A DNA stretch of 44,856 nt from Clostridia bacterium (GTDB taxonomy: Bacteria; Bacillota_A; Clostridia; Christensenellales; Aristaeellaceae). Shown here piece after piece: positions 24,858 through 32,381 of this stretch (positions are counted from its first letter, which is position 1; each line of letters begins with the position of its first letter). The stretch lies in assembly GCA_009783365.1 (NCBI GenBank), contig WRHG01000001.1, forward strand, positions 1 to 44,856. Reading direction: 5' to 3'. Below the pieces are notes generated by a model, which saw nothing but the letters and a program-made list of their open reading frames with translations, did not search any database and was not told where the DNA came from. A program made the position numbers and the translations under genes.

Positions 24858-25766
24858 TCATTCCTTGACCGCCCCGATCATCACACCCTGTACGAAGTAC
24901 TTTTGAATAAAGGGATAAATGCACAGGATGGGCAGGGTCGCAAAGACGATGCAGGCAGCCTTCATAACCTCCGGGTTGGTCAGGCTGACCTGGGTTGCCT
25001 CCAAGTTGAAGCTTTCGCTGGCCTGAACGATGAGATAATACATTTTCAACTGCAGGGGGCGAAGGTCAACCCGCTGCTTGATGTAAAACAAAGCGTCCTG
25101 GTAGGCGTTCCAGCGGCCTACGGCGAAAAAAAGCGACAGGGTGGCCAGAATGGGCTTGGACAGCGGCACGACAATGCTCCCAAGGATGCGGAAATGCCCT
25201 GCGCCGTCGATGCGCGCCGATTCCTCCAAACTGAGCGGAATGCCGATAGAGATGCTGTTCTTCATAATGACCAGATTGTAGGCGCTGAAGGCCAGCGGCA
25301 GGATGATAGACCATAGGCTGTCCATCATGCCCAGGGAGGAGATGAGTATATACTCCGGAATGATGCCTCCGGAAAAATACAGCGTAAAGATACATAGGAA
25401 ATTCAGCGCCCGGCGCCCCTTTAACTGCGGCCGGGTGAGGGCGTAACCGGCGCATACCGTGATGAACATGCCGATGGCGGTAAAGGAGATGGTAACTGCA
25501 AGTGAACTCCACAGGCTGCGCAGGATGCTGGCGTCCGCAAAAATCTTTGCGTAGGCATCGGCGGTAACGCCCATGGGCCATAAAAACACACGGCCAGCCA
25601 GCACGTAGGCATCGGCGCTGAAGGATTTCGCGATGACGTGAATAAACGGCAGTATACAGGTGAACGTCACAAGCAGCAGCAGCAGGTACAACATTGCCTG
25701 GGCGGTTCTGGTTCCCTGTGATTCCCTGTAGCCGCGGCGGCCTGCCGTCTGACGTTGTCTTTCCAT
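24858..25766 (-). CDS. Oligosaccharide ABC transporter permease, LplC/YtcP type
   Basis: A 302-residue permease with six helices, starting at AMLYLLLLLVTFTCILPFIH (about 24). It contains the family's SADAYVLAGRVFLWP segment, the EAA-type loop EESARIDGAGHFRILGSIVV and the C-terminal PFIQKYFVQGVMIGAVKE that marks LplC/YtcP proteins. The start is the ATG at 25766 with GGGAGAA seven bases ahead; an ATG at 25790 is too close to the previous stop to have a site. It lies 25 bp after its partner permease. As in the GH35 operon, no ATPase gene accompanies the permeases. Confidence 0.92.
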   Translation of the reverse strand: MERQRQTAGRRGYRESQGTRTAQAMLYLLLLLVTFTCILPFIHVIAKSFSADAYVLAGRVFLWPMGVTADAYAKIFADASILRSLWSSLAVTISFTAIGMFITVCAGYALTRPQLKGRRALNFLCIFTLYFSGGIIPEYILISSLGMMDSLWSIILPLAFSAYNLVIMKNSISIGIPLSLEESARIDGAGHFRILGSIVVPLSKPILATLSLFFAVGRWNAYQDALFYIKQRVDLRPLQLKMYYLIVQASESFNLEATQVSLTNPEVMKAACIVFATLPILCIYPFIQKYFVQGVMIGAVKE

Positions 25767-25791
25767 AACCGTTCTCCCGTCAACAGTCATC

Positions 25792-26718
25792 CTAGAGCAG
25801 TCCGTCTTCACCCAAGCGCTTGGCAAAGCGGTCGGTTACGAGAACCAGCAGCAGGCCAATGACCGACTGGAACAACCCCATCGCAGTGGCGCGGCTGACG
25901 TTGTTTCCCTGAATACCCCAGCGGTATACCAGCACCGGAATGGTGGTGGTGAACTCCGTGGTGGCCACATTCTGCAACGCATAGATGCGCTCGAAGGATC
26001 CGCCCATGATACGTCCCAGGTTCATGATGAGAAGCACCACAATGGTGCTGCGGATGCAGGGCAGGGTAACGCTGATGATCCGGCGCAGACGGCCTGCGCC
26101 GTCCACTATGGCGGCCTCATACAGCTCGGGGTTGATCCCGGAAATCGCCGCCAGATAAATAATGGTTCCCCAACCCATGGACTGCCAAACGCCGATGACC
26201 ACGTAGCTGGCCAGCCAATGCCGATCCTCCTGCAGGAAGGGGATGCGGGCGCCTCCGCTTTGTTCGAGGAGATTGTTGAGCATGCCGTTGCCTAACCCGA
26301 AGAGCTGGTATGCCAACGCGCCGATGACCACCCAAGAGAGAAAATGAGGCAGGTACAGAAGCGTCTGTGTGGTTCGTTTCAGCCATTTGATCCGCGCTTC
26401 ATTAAGTGCCAGCGCCAGAAGAATGGGCATAGGGAAGCCCAAAGCCAAATCCAGGCTGTTAAGCAGTAAAGTGTTGCGCAACGCGGGCCAGAAGTCCCTG
26501 TGGGCGAACAGCTTTTGGAATTCCTGAAAGCCGGCCCAATCGCTGCCCCAGAAACCGCGGGCTATTTTATAGTCCTTAAAAGCGATGATCAGACCCGCCA
26601 TAGGACCGAATTTAAAAAGCAGAACGAACGCCATGGGAATGATCAGCAGTGCGTACAGCTGCCACTCGGTTCTAAAGTGGACGGTCAGACCCCTGCTCTT
26701 TCGTTTGGCGCTTGTCAC
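25792..26718 (-). CDS. Oligosaccharide ABC transporter permease, LplB type
   Basis: A 308-residue permease, first gene of the pectin-oligomer operon. Six helices start at LYALLIIPMAFVLLFKFGPM (about 20). The LplB-type FGPMAGLIIAFKDYK and the coupling loop ELYEAAIVDGAGRLRRIISV are clear. I place the start at the GTG at 26718, preceded by AGGAGGAG, which gives the usual LplB length. The frame is open to 26937, but the added residues are low in coding character and cross the promoter. The AraC-type regulator gene just upstream on the same strand and possible operator boxes at 26813-26874 suggest sugar-responsive activation. Confidence 0.9.
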   Translation of the reverse strand: MTSAKRKSRGLTVHFRTEWQLYALLIIPMAFVLLFKFGPMAGLIIAFKDYKIARGFWGSDWAGFQEFQKLFAHRDFWPALRNTLLLNSLDLALGFPMPILLALALNEARIKWLKRTTQTLLYLPHFLSWVVIGALAYQLFGLGNGMLNNLLEQSGGARIPFLQEDRHWLASYVVIGVWQSMGWGTIIYLAAISGINPELYEAAIVDGAGRLRRIISVTLPCIRSTIVVLLIMNLGRIMGGSFERIYALQNVATTEFTTTIPVLVYRWGIQGNNVSRATAMGLFQSVIGLLLVLVTDRFAKRLGEDGLL

Positions 26719-26773
26719 AACGGCTCCTCCTGTTCTTCCTCCGGCAGCGTTGCAAGGGGGGCTGTTTGTGGAC

Positions 26774-26803
26774 ATTGTATGGTTTTGTGTTGCGGAATGT
26801 AAA
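26774..26803 (-). promoter_or_regulatory. Promoter of the pectin-oligomer operon
   Basis: On the minus strand TTTACA (26798-26803), an 18-bp spacer and TACAAT (26774-26779), 56 bp before the GTG start. A second, weaker candidate uses TTTACA at 26840-26845 and TTTATA at 26817-26822 (17-bp spacer). Confidence 0.65.
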
Positions 26804-26812
26804 GGATGGAAA

Positions 26813-26874
26813 TTGATATAAAATTTCATTTTTGATACATGTAAACGGGATGGAAAAACGGAGATCTTTTGATA
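26813..26874 (-). promoter_or_regulatory. Three TATCAA boxes upstream of the operon promoter (candidate AraC-type sites)
   Basis: TATCAA on the minus strand occurs at 26813-26818, 26832-26837 and 26869-26874, the latter two within the longer match TATCAAAA. The boxes lie about 10, 29 and 66 bp upstream of the -35 hexamer, where AraC-family activators bind. The surroundings are AT-rich, so chance is possible. Confidence 0.4.
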
Positions 26875-26937
26875 AAAACGATCGAATTTGCGCTTATGAA
26901 TTGCGTCGATTGCCGGGCGTGGGCGGATCAAAACCAA

Positions 26938-26965
26938 AGTAGAAAATCAAAAATGATATTCTACT
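26938..26965 (-). terminator. AT-rich hairpin at the end of the regulator gene
   Basis: AGTAGAAAATC (26938-26948) and GATATTCTACT (26955-26965) pair with one mismatch; the stem includes the regulator's TAG stop. On the minus strand TTTGGTTTTG follows. It is a weak terminator candidate or an operator. Confidence 0.35.
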
Positions 26966-29294
26966 TCCCACTGGCCTGGGCTCTGTATTCTCCCGGGGTG
27001 ATTCCCTCCAACTTATGAAAAAAACGGTTCAGGCTTTGCACATTATGATAGCCAACGGCTTGCGCTACCGCCGTCATGCTGTTGCCGGTATCAGCCAGCA
27101 GCTGCTTGGCCCGCTCCACACGAACCTGGTTGAGATGGCTCAGCAGACTCTTACCGGTAATCTGCCGCACCATTTTTCGCATATAGGAGTAACTGATGCC
27201 ATGTTCTCCGGCAAGGGCTTCAAAATCGATATCCTGCCGGTAGTTGGCCCGCAGGTACTGCAGCACGCTGTTTACAAACTGCCTCTGCCGCGGAACATCC
27301 CGCCCTCCGCCCTCAATGATATCCCGATAAAAACGGCCCATGAAAGCGGTCACCTCATCCAACGTATCGCAGGAAGCAATTGCGCTGTAAACATTGCCAT
27401 GGGCGCTGAACAGGAATGCTGTGTTCACATTGTTCTCGGCAAGGCAGCGGACGGCGTCACCAACCAGCTGAATGTAGATATAGCGAATGTTCTCGTGCGA
27501 GACGCTGTCGTTGCGGCGCAATGCTTCGGCCAAGCTTTCCAACTCCCGGGTAATGAATGCCATGTCGCCAACATCCAGGTAGTTTAAGATACGAGCCGCG
27601 CAATCGTGGGGATAATAATAACGGCGCGGCGCCTCCTGCTGCCAGGGGAGAACACGGTCGCCGCCGGTTTTTAAGCGGCGCATCACGGCCTCATTGGCAG
27701 AAACGGCAGCCTGCCAGATGCCGTCAAGCCCCACCACCGAACTCAGCCCGATGGTTACGGTGTGGCCCAGTATGGCCGCCGCGGCCCGCCTCAATTCCTC
27801 CAGGCCGTCGGCAAGCCGGCCTGCCGCCGCCTCCGGTCGCCCGGCTTTATCCAGGTTCATCACCACAGCCAGCCGGTCGCCCGCATACTTAATGCCCCGC
27901 GCATTACAAAGGCCGCCCAGCAATTCCTCGCATTTAGCGGAAATGAGCAGCAGATGATAGTTGCGCAAGCCACTGCCCGTGGCCCGGCGGTATGCGTTGT
28001 AGTTGTCGACGGTCAGCATGCCCACCACGTAAAAGGGATGGGGCATGGCCTGGCGTACCAGGCCATATTCGGCGTCCGAGACATGCTCGCCGGTAAGGGT
28101 ATTATACAACGCCAGATTCAGCGCGGCCTTCTCGTGCCTTTCCAGCAGCGTGCTCAGTTCAGCTTCCTGCCTGCGGACGTCCTGAAACGCCGAGGTGATG
28201 AAGGCCAGTTCGTTGCGCTCTGTCGCCTGTCCAACCGCGCCGGCCTCCTTCAAACTGCGCACCAGCCGGCGCATGGGGCGGAACAGCCGGAGCGAGATCG
28301 CCACAGCCAGCACCGTGCTGAACAACACAATAACAATGGTGAAGCCCGCCACATTGCGCAGCACCTCCTGGGTCTGGGCGTGCAGCCGGGTCCAGGGATG
28401 GATCGAGACGTATACCCAGCCGAGATAATCGGACCGCAGCCAGGTATAAAGGCAGGGAACGCCATTTAAATCGTGGAAGGCGTAGCCCTCCGCCACGGTT
28501 TGGGCAGCATCCAAAATAGCAGCAATATTTGGCAGATTGCGGGACTGAATGAGGAAAACGGCAGGATCCGGGTGAGACATCACGCGGCCGCCCGCCTGTA
28601 GCAGCATGGTGCCATAGCGGTTGTCCTCCATGCTGTTGGCGTTCAAGCTTTCAAATACTTCCCGTTCCAAGAGATTGATCACAAGGGTGCCGACGGTTGA
28701 GGTCGTGAGGCGGTTGAGTGAATAGATGTAGGAGAGAACCCGGATGTCGGCGTCATCCCCAATGCCGCGCCGCAACGCGCTGTCAGAGGCCCTTTTCATG
28801 GTGCGAGGCACCCACACGCCGCCGATGCCGCGCCGTTCCGCCGAGACAGAACGCAGCCAGCTCATGGATGGATAATCCTCCAAAGGCACCACGCCTCTGT
28901 CGCTGGAGATGACGTAATCGGCGCCATCCAGTAAAAAAAGGGCTGAAATGGCCAACGGGTTAGCGCGGATGAGCTTGGACAGCTCCTGCTGCAGCTTTCC
29001 CACCCGAAGCCCGTTGTCCGCATTACCGCGAATGGCGCTGAAACGGCGAAGTCCATTCAAACCGCTAAAATCGGTGTAGGCGGCCATCTGGTGCATGCTG
29101 CTGCTGGCTGTGGACATTTTCATCTCGGTTAACCGGCGGCTGGTTTCAATGTTTTTCAGCGCGGCCTCGGCAATCTCCGCTTCAGAGGACCGGGTGATCA
29201 AATGGCTGCTGAATGTCGTGAGGGCCACGCAGGGAATGACCAGCACCAAAAAAAGCACCAGCGATAACTGCACCGTTAAGGGAATCCGTTTCAT
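26961..29294 (-). CDS. Membrane-bound sensor-regulator with AraC-type DNA-binding domain
   Basis: A 777-residue one-component regulator. A first membrane helix (about 8-28) and a second (about 317-337) bracket an extracellular Cache-like sensor region. A short HAMP-like stretch after RLFRPMRRLVRSL, then a long cytoplasmic linker with degenerate cyclase-like folds, lead to the C-terminal AraC/XylS domain (about 669-775) with two helix-turn-helices, IDFEALAGEHGISYSYMRKM and MTAVAQAVGYHNVQSLNRFF. This layout is typical of regulators placed next to LplB/LplC/binding-protein operons, which they activate when the oligosaccharide is outside the cell. AAAGGAGG precedes the ATG but lies in a small GCCTC-CTTT-GAGGC stem (29299-29312). 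No clear promoter is visible between the tRNA terminator and the gene. Confidence 0.88.
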   Translation of the reverse strand: MKRIPLTVQLSLVLFLVLVIPCVALTTFSSHLITRSSEAEIAEAALKNIETSRRLTEMKMSTASSSMHQMAAYTDFSGLNGLRRFSAIRGNADNGLRVGKLQQELSKLIRANPLAISALFLLDGADYVISSDRGVVPLEDYPSMSWLRSVSAERRGIGGVWVPRTMKRASDSALRRGIGDDADIRVLSYIYSLNRLTTSTVGTLVINLLEREVFESLNANSMEDNRYGTMLLQAGGRVMSHPDPAVFLIQSRNLPNIAAILDAAQTVAEGYAFHDLNGVPCLYTWLRSDYLGWVYVSIHPWTRLHAQTQEVLRNVAGFTIVIVLFSTVLAVAISLRLFRPMRRLVRSLKEAGAVGQATERNELAFITSAFQDVRRQEAELSTLLERHEKAALNLALYNTLTGEHVSDAEYGLVRQAMPHPFYVVGMLTVDNYNAYRRATGSGLRNYHLLLISAKCEELLGGLCNARGIKYAGDRLAVVMNLDKAGRPEAAAGRLADGLEELRRAAAAILGHTVTIGLSSVVGLDGIWQAAVSANEAVMRRLKTGGDRVLPWQQEAPRRYYYPHDCAARILNYLDVGDMAFITRELESLAEALRRNDSVSHENIRYIYIQLVGDAVRCLAENNVNTAFLFSAHGNVYSAIASCDTLDEVTAFMGRFYRDIIEGGGRDVPRQRQFVNSVLQYLRANYRQDIDFEALAGEHGISYSYMRKMVRQITGKSLLSHLNQVRVERAKQLLADTGNSMTAVAQAVGYHNVQSLNRFFHKLEGITPGEYRAQASGK

Positions 29295-29345
29295 GGCTGC
29301 CTCCTTTGAGGCTGTGTTTGCGCCCGGACGAATTTTTAAGCTTAT

Positions 29346-29384
29346 GAATTACCGGCGCGGCCCAGTGGGCCGCGCCGGTAATTC
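29346..29384 (-). terminator. 18-bp perfect hairpin ending the tRNA operon
   Basis: Left arm 29346-29363 (starts GAATTACCGG), loop AGT, right arm 29367-29384, with no mismatch. On the minus strand it lies 22 bp past the encoded CCA of tRNA-Asp and is followed by ATAAGCTTAAAAATTC, so the T tract is poor. The arms are AT-rich at the base and GC-rich at the top. Confidence 0.7.
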
Positions 29385-29406
29385 AAATCCATCGGCAATA
29401 GAAAAA

Positions 29407-29483
29407 TGGCGACCCGGAAGGGGCTCGAACCCTCGACCTCCAGCGTGACAGGCTGGCATTCTAACCAACTGAACTACCGGGCC
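29407..29483 (-). tRNA. tRNA-Asp (GTC)
   Basis: The cloverleaf folds with acceptor GGCCCGG/CCGGGTC, D-loop TAGTTCAGTTGGTTAGAA, anticodon GTC at 29447-29449 (loop CTGTCAC) and T-arm GGTTCGAGCCC. The discriminator is G and the CCA end is encoded (29407-29409). It is the last gene of the four-tRNA unit. Confidence 0.95.
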
Positions 29484-29489
29484 AAATGC

Positions 29490-29566
29490 TGGTGGGCCTT
29501 CAGGGACTTGAACCCCGGACCAACCGGTTATGAGCCGGCCGCTCTGACCAACTGAGCTAAAGGCCC
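29490..29566 (-). tRNA. tRNA with CAT anticodon (elongator Met or Ile2)
   Basis: The acceptor is GGGCCTT/AAGGCCC, the anticodon CAT at 29530-29532 in loop CTCATAA, and CCA is encoded (29490-29492). It is not an initiator: position 1 is paired, and the anticodon stem lacks three G-C pairs in a row. Elongator Met and lysidine-modified Ile2 share this anticodon. The T-arm GGTTCAAGTCC and GGTC variable region resemble some Ile2 genes, so I leave the choice open. Confidence 0.9.
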
Positions 29567-29585
29567 ATAGCCTATGGAATAAAAG

Positions 29586-29660
29586 TGGTGACTCCTAGGG
29601 GATTCGAACCCCTGTAGCCGCCGTGAAAGGGCGGTGTCTTAACCACTTGACCAAGGAGCC
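29586..29660 (-). tRNA. tRNA-Glu (TTC)
   Basis: The acceptor is GGCTCCT/AGGAGTC, anticodon TTC at 29625-29627 in loop CTTTCAC, T-arm GGGGTTCGAATCCCC, and encoded CCA at 29586-29588. Confidence 0.95.
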
Positions 29661-29722
29661 ATTTCGGGGCTTCGCCCCTCCCTCCGGTATTAAAGTCCTC
29701 GTAAGGGTGGGGAGAATGTCGC

Positions 29723-29799
29723 TGGTCGGGGTGAAGGGATTTGAACCCCCGGCCCCATGCTCCCAAAGCACGTGCGCTACCAGGCTGCGCTACACCCCG
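29723..29799 (-). tRNA. tRNA-Pro (TGG)
   Basis: The acceptor is CGGGGTG/CACCCCG, D-loop TAGCGCAGCCTGGTAGCGC, anticodon TGG at 29763-29765 in loop TTTGGGA, and encoded CCA at 29723-29725. It is the first tRNA after the promoter. Confidence 0.95.
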
Positions 29800-29827
29800 A
29801 AAAACCGCTCGAATTGCGGCAGAATCT

Positions 29828-29856
29828 ATTGTACTCAGATCATGACCGCTTGTCAA
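29828..29856 (-). promoter_or_regulatory. Promoter of the tRNA operon
   Basis: On the minus strand TTGACA (29851-29856), a 17-bp spacer and TACAAT (29828-29833), 29 bp before the first base of tRNA-Pro. This is a near-perfect stable-RNA promoter. Confidence 0.85.
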
Positions 29857-30132
29857 TAGCAAAACTTGTGGTCCGCCCGACACGCCGGGATCTGGAGGAA
29901 ACCGCCGCCCATGCGGCATATCCGGTAGAAAACAGAAAACAGAAAACAGCCCGGCTTTGGCCCTCGCTCCCAAACGCTTCGCGGCAACGGCTGACAATAA
30001 AGCGTACGGCAAAGGAGCGGCAGCCCCGGCAAAAATGTGATATACTCAAGGAATCCTCCCCCGGTATCAATCCCGAATAAAATACAGTCGGGGAGTGGGT
30101 CCGGGATAACCACCCCGGCAAGGAGGCGCTCC
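29857..30132. other. Intergenic region between the tRNA promoter and the phosphatase gene
   Basis: No gene is seen. It holds three tandem copies of AGAAAAC (29927-29947) and, for the plus strand, an extended -10-like TGATATACT with TATACT at 30041-30046, a possible phosphatase promoter without a clear -35. Confidence 0.4.
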
Positions 30133-30879
30133 ATGATGAAAGCCAATGACGCCATGCCTTTGGATGGGCCCCGCAATCTCCGTGATTTGGGCGGTTATCC
30201 CACCATTGATGGGAAAAGGACCCGTATGGGCCAATTTTTACGAAGCGACAGCCCCGCTTCCCTAACCCTCAGTGATTGCGAAAGGCTCTATCAGTACGGC
30301 GTCCGCACTCAGGTGGATTTGCGCAGCGCGCTGGAATGCAGGCTGAATCCATCGCCCTTGGATGGTTACCGGGATATGGCGTATCACAATGTGCAGTTGC
30401 TTGATTCTTTAAGCGGCAACTCCGGCTCGGACGGTCCTCATATGCTCGAAATGCCGGATACCATGGCGCCGGTCTACATGCATCTGCTGGCACATGCCAA
30501 GCCCGGCTTAACGGAAGCCCTCAGGCTGATGCTTCGGTTGCCGGAAGGCTGCGCGCTCTTTAACTGCACCGCGGGAAAAGATCGTACGGGCGTAGTGGCC
30601 CTGCTGCTGCTGAAAGCCGCCCGCTGCCCGGATGAGGTGATCATCGCCGACTATGCGGCCTCCTATGGCAATATTCAAAAGGATTTGGACAAAATCATCG
30701 ACCTCTATCGGCAAAATGGAACACCGCTCAACCCATCCCTTTTACGCTCGGATCCGGAACTGATGGAGCAGACGCTGCAAGCCTTTGACCGGGAGTACGG
30801 CGCTATTGAAAACTGGATGGCTTTGGCGGGATTTTCCGATCAGGAGCTGGACGCCCTTAGAACAAAACTGGTGGGTTGA
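30133..30879 (+). CDS. Tyrosine-protein-phosphatase-family protein
   Basis: A 248-residue cytosolic member of the atypical tyrosine/dual-specificity phosphatases (the bacterial group that also includes phosphoinositide-type lipid phosphatases). The N-terminal NLRDLGGYPTIDGKRTRMG and FLRSDSPASLTL are group signatures. The P-loop is CTAGKDRTG with nucleophile Cys145 and Arg151. The residue before the cysteine is Asn144 where most members have His. The general acid is probably in the region before TMAPVYMHLL. The start at 30133 or 30136 follows AGGAGG. The stop overlaps the next gene's TTG start by 4 bp. The coupling to a polysaccharide-type membrane protein recalls phosphatases that control polymer assembly, but the substrate is not shown by sequence. 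Confidence 0.85.
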   Translation: MMKANDAMPLDGPRNLRDLGGYPTIDGKRTRMGQFLRSDSPASLTLSDCERLYQYGVRTQVDLRSALECRLNPSPLDGYRDMAYHNVQLLDSLSGNSGSDGPHMLEMPDTMAPVYMHLLAHAKPGLTEALRLMLRLPEGCALFNCTAGKDRTGVVALLLLKAARCPDEVIIADYAASYGNIQKDLDKIIDLYRQNGTPLNPSLLRSDPELMEQTLQAFDREYGAIENWMALAGFSDQELDALRTKLVG

Positions 30880-32216
30880 TTGCCCATCTGCAAGGAGTGA
30901 TCCCCATCGACAACCTTCCGAAACCTTCCTCCCTCTCGGCAGGCTTTTCCAACGCCTCCATCCTGCTATACACACTGTGGCTTCTGCTGCCCGCCCTGCA
31001 AACTACCGGCCGGGCCGCTACCGGCGCGATAGCCGTGTGCCTGTTCGGGGTGGGGGTGCTTCTGGACAGGCTCTATCTCAAGACCCATTGGGCGGGCTTC
31101 CTTCTCCGGTGCCTCTGCGCCGCCGTCCTTCCGCTGGTAATGCGGTTCTTCCTCCGCCGCGGCGCGGAAAGCTTTGCCGGATACTACGCGCAGCAAGTCA
31201 TGTTCTGGTATCCTCTTATATGGTGCGGCTACGCCCGGGTTCGAGGCGACGAGCGCCTTTGGCGCTTCCTCAATGCCGCTTTGCTGGGCGCGATGGCCTT
31301 CACAACCCTCACCACCATCGGCTGGCTGGTGCAGGGGATGCTTCGGGGCGGTCGGGTCTATGCGTATTCCCGGTCCCTGGGCTGGGGCGGCTCCGGCCGG
31401 GAAGCGTATTTGAAAGAACTGATGGGGCGTAACATCGGTGGGTATGATTTCATTTACGCCAGCATGCTGTCCCTGCCGCTTGGCTGTTATTACCTCCTCA
31501 AAACCCGCGGATGGAAACGGGCCGGCTTTGCGGCCTTCTGCGGGGCGCAGCTGGTGATGATCGCACTGTCCCAGTATACCTATGGGCTGATTTTTGCCGT
31601 GGCCTTGACTGGAATGGAATTGTTAGCCGCATGCCTGAGGCGGCTGGTCCGGAAAATACGCAAACAGCCCCTGGGTGTGGGGCCTTCCCTGCTGTGGGTT
31701 CTTCCGCTCTTCGCGGCCGTTTATTTGCTGCGGGTTCCACTGGCCCAAGGCGCAGCGGCCCTTTGCCGGCAAATCGGCTTCGAGAGCATTGCATACAGCC
31801 TGGATCAACTTGTAAACGCCCTCACCGGCAGCATCTCCGACGTCGTCTCCAGAGCGGATTACTACCGCCTGCCCTTGGGCGGGCTTGCCGCCTCTCCCCT
31901 CATTGGCGCGCTGCCTGGCATGAATGCTCCTCTCAGCCAACACAGCGATCTGCTGGACTTGCTTTCCGCCACAGGCGTGCTGGGCACGGCGGCATTCCTC
32001 TTCCTGGTGGGATTGATGGGTCGCGGCTGTTTGCGGGGCATGAACAAAAGCGCCGCAAAACCCCATCTATGGCTTCAATATACGGCGCTTCTGGCTATTT
32101 CTCTCCTGGGAATCGTCACTTACAGCCGGGATATACCCCTGGCGCTTTGCGCAGGGGCGTTGCTGATTCTGGGCCAGGGCCAGCAACCTGATTTGGGGAA
32201 TACCAAATCATACTGA
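30876..32216 (+). CDS. Polytopic membrane protein, O-antigen ligase/polymerase-like
   Basis: About 446 residues with 10-12 hydrophobic helices. A large loop near the C-terminal third contains LSQHSDLLDLLSATGVLGTAAFLFLVGLMG in segments that match the Wzy/WaaL region (H-S/N-x-x-L...G..G). The earlier loop with RSLGWGGSGREAYLKELMGR resembles family variable loops. It may polymerise or attach lipid-linked glycans at the outer face of the membrane. The start is uncertain: the TTG at 30876 overlaps the phosphatase stop. An AAGGAG lies 8 bp before an in-frame ATC at 30906, and no in-frame ATG occurs for over 80 codons. The family assignment is tentative. Confidence 0.7.
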   Translation: MIAHLQGVIPIDNLPKPSSLSAGFSNASILLYTLWLLLPALQTTGRAATGAIAVCLFGVGVLLDRLYLKTHWAGFLLRCLCAAVLPLVMRFFLRRGAESFAGYYAQQVMFWYPLIWCGYARVRGDERLWRFLNAALLGAMAFTTLTTIGWLVQGMLRGGRVYAYSRSLGWGGSGREAYLKELMGRNIGGYDFIYASMLSLPLGCYYLLKTRGWKRAGFAAFCGAQLVMIALSQYTYGLIFAVALTGMELLAACLRRLVRKIRKQPLGVGPSLLWVLPLFAAVYLLRVPLAQGAAALCRQIGFESIAYSLDQLVNALTGSISDVVSRADYYRLPLGGLAASPLIGALPGMNAPLSQHSDLLDLLSATGVLGTAAFLFLVGLMGRGCLRGMNKSAAKPHLWLQYTALLAISLLGIVTYSRDIPLALCAGALLILGQGQQPDLGNTKSY

Positions 32217-32222
32217 TCGTAG

Positions 32223-32354
32223 ATTGAAACGTCGAATCGATTGGAACGGATTTTGCGTTTTAAAAAGCCGCCAAAGTGAGGCGTAGCAGCGCTACGCTGA
32301 ACGGAGAACGCGCAGTAAAAGCATAAAAGACGGACAAGATATCAACGTTTCAAT
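32223..32354. repeat. Structured non-coding element with inverted terminal repeats
   Basis: ATTGAAACGT at 32223-32232 and its exact complement ACGTTTCAAT at 32345-32354 bracket a 112-bp core. Inside is a perfect GCGTAGC-AGC-GCTACGC hairpin (32281-32297). The element fills the gap between two converging genes and contains no gene. It could be a dispersed repeat, a bidirectional terminator or a small RNA. Confidence 0.5.
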
Positions 32355-32381
32355 ACAGAGAGCAGTATCAATACCCTCCCG

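Noticed and set aside
29927..29947. Three tandem AGAAAAC units as a possible CRISPR or regulatory repeat
   Set aside because: The units are only 7 bp with no spacers and no nearby cas genes; this is too short to mean more than slippage.
29572..30012. Open reading frame on the minus strand across tRNA-Glu and tRNA-Pro
   Set aside because: It runs through two intact cloverleaf tRNAs and the tRNA promoter, so it is not a gene.
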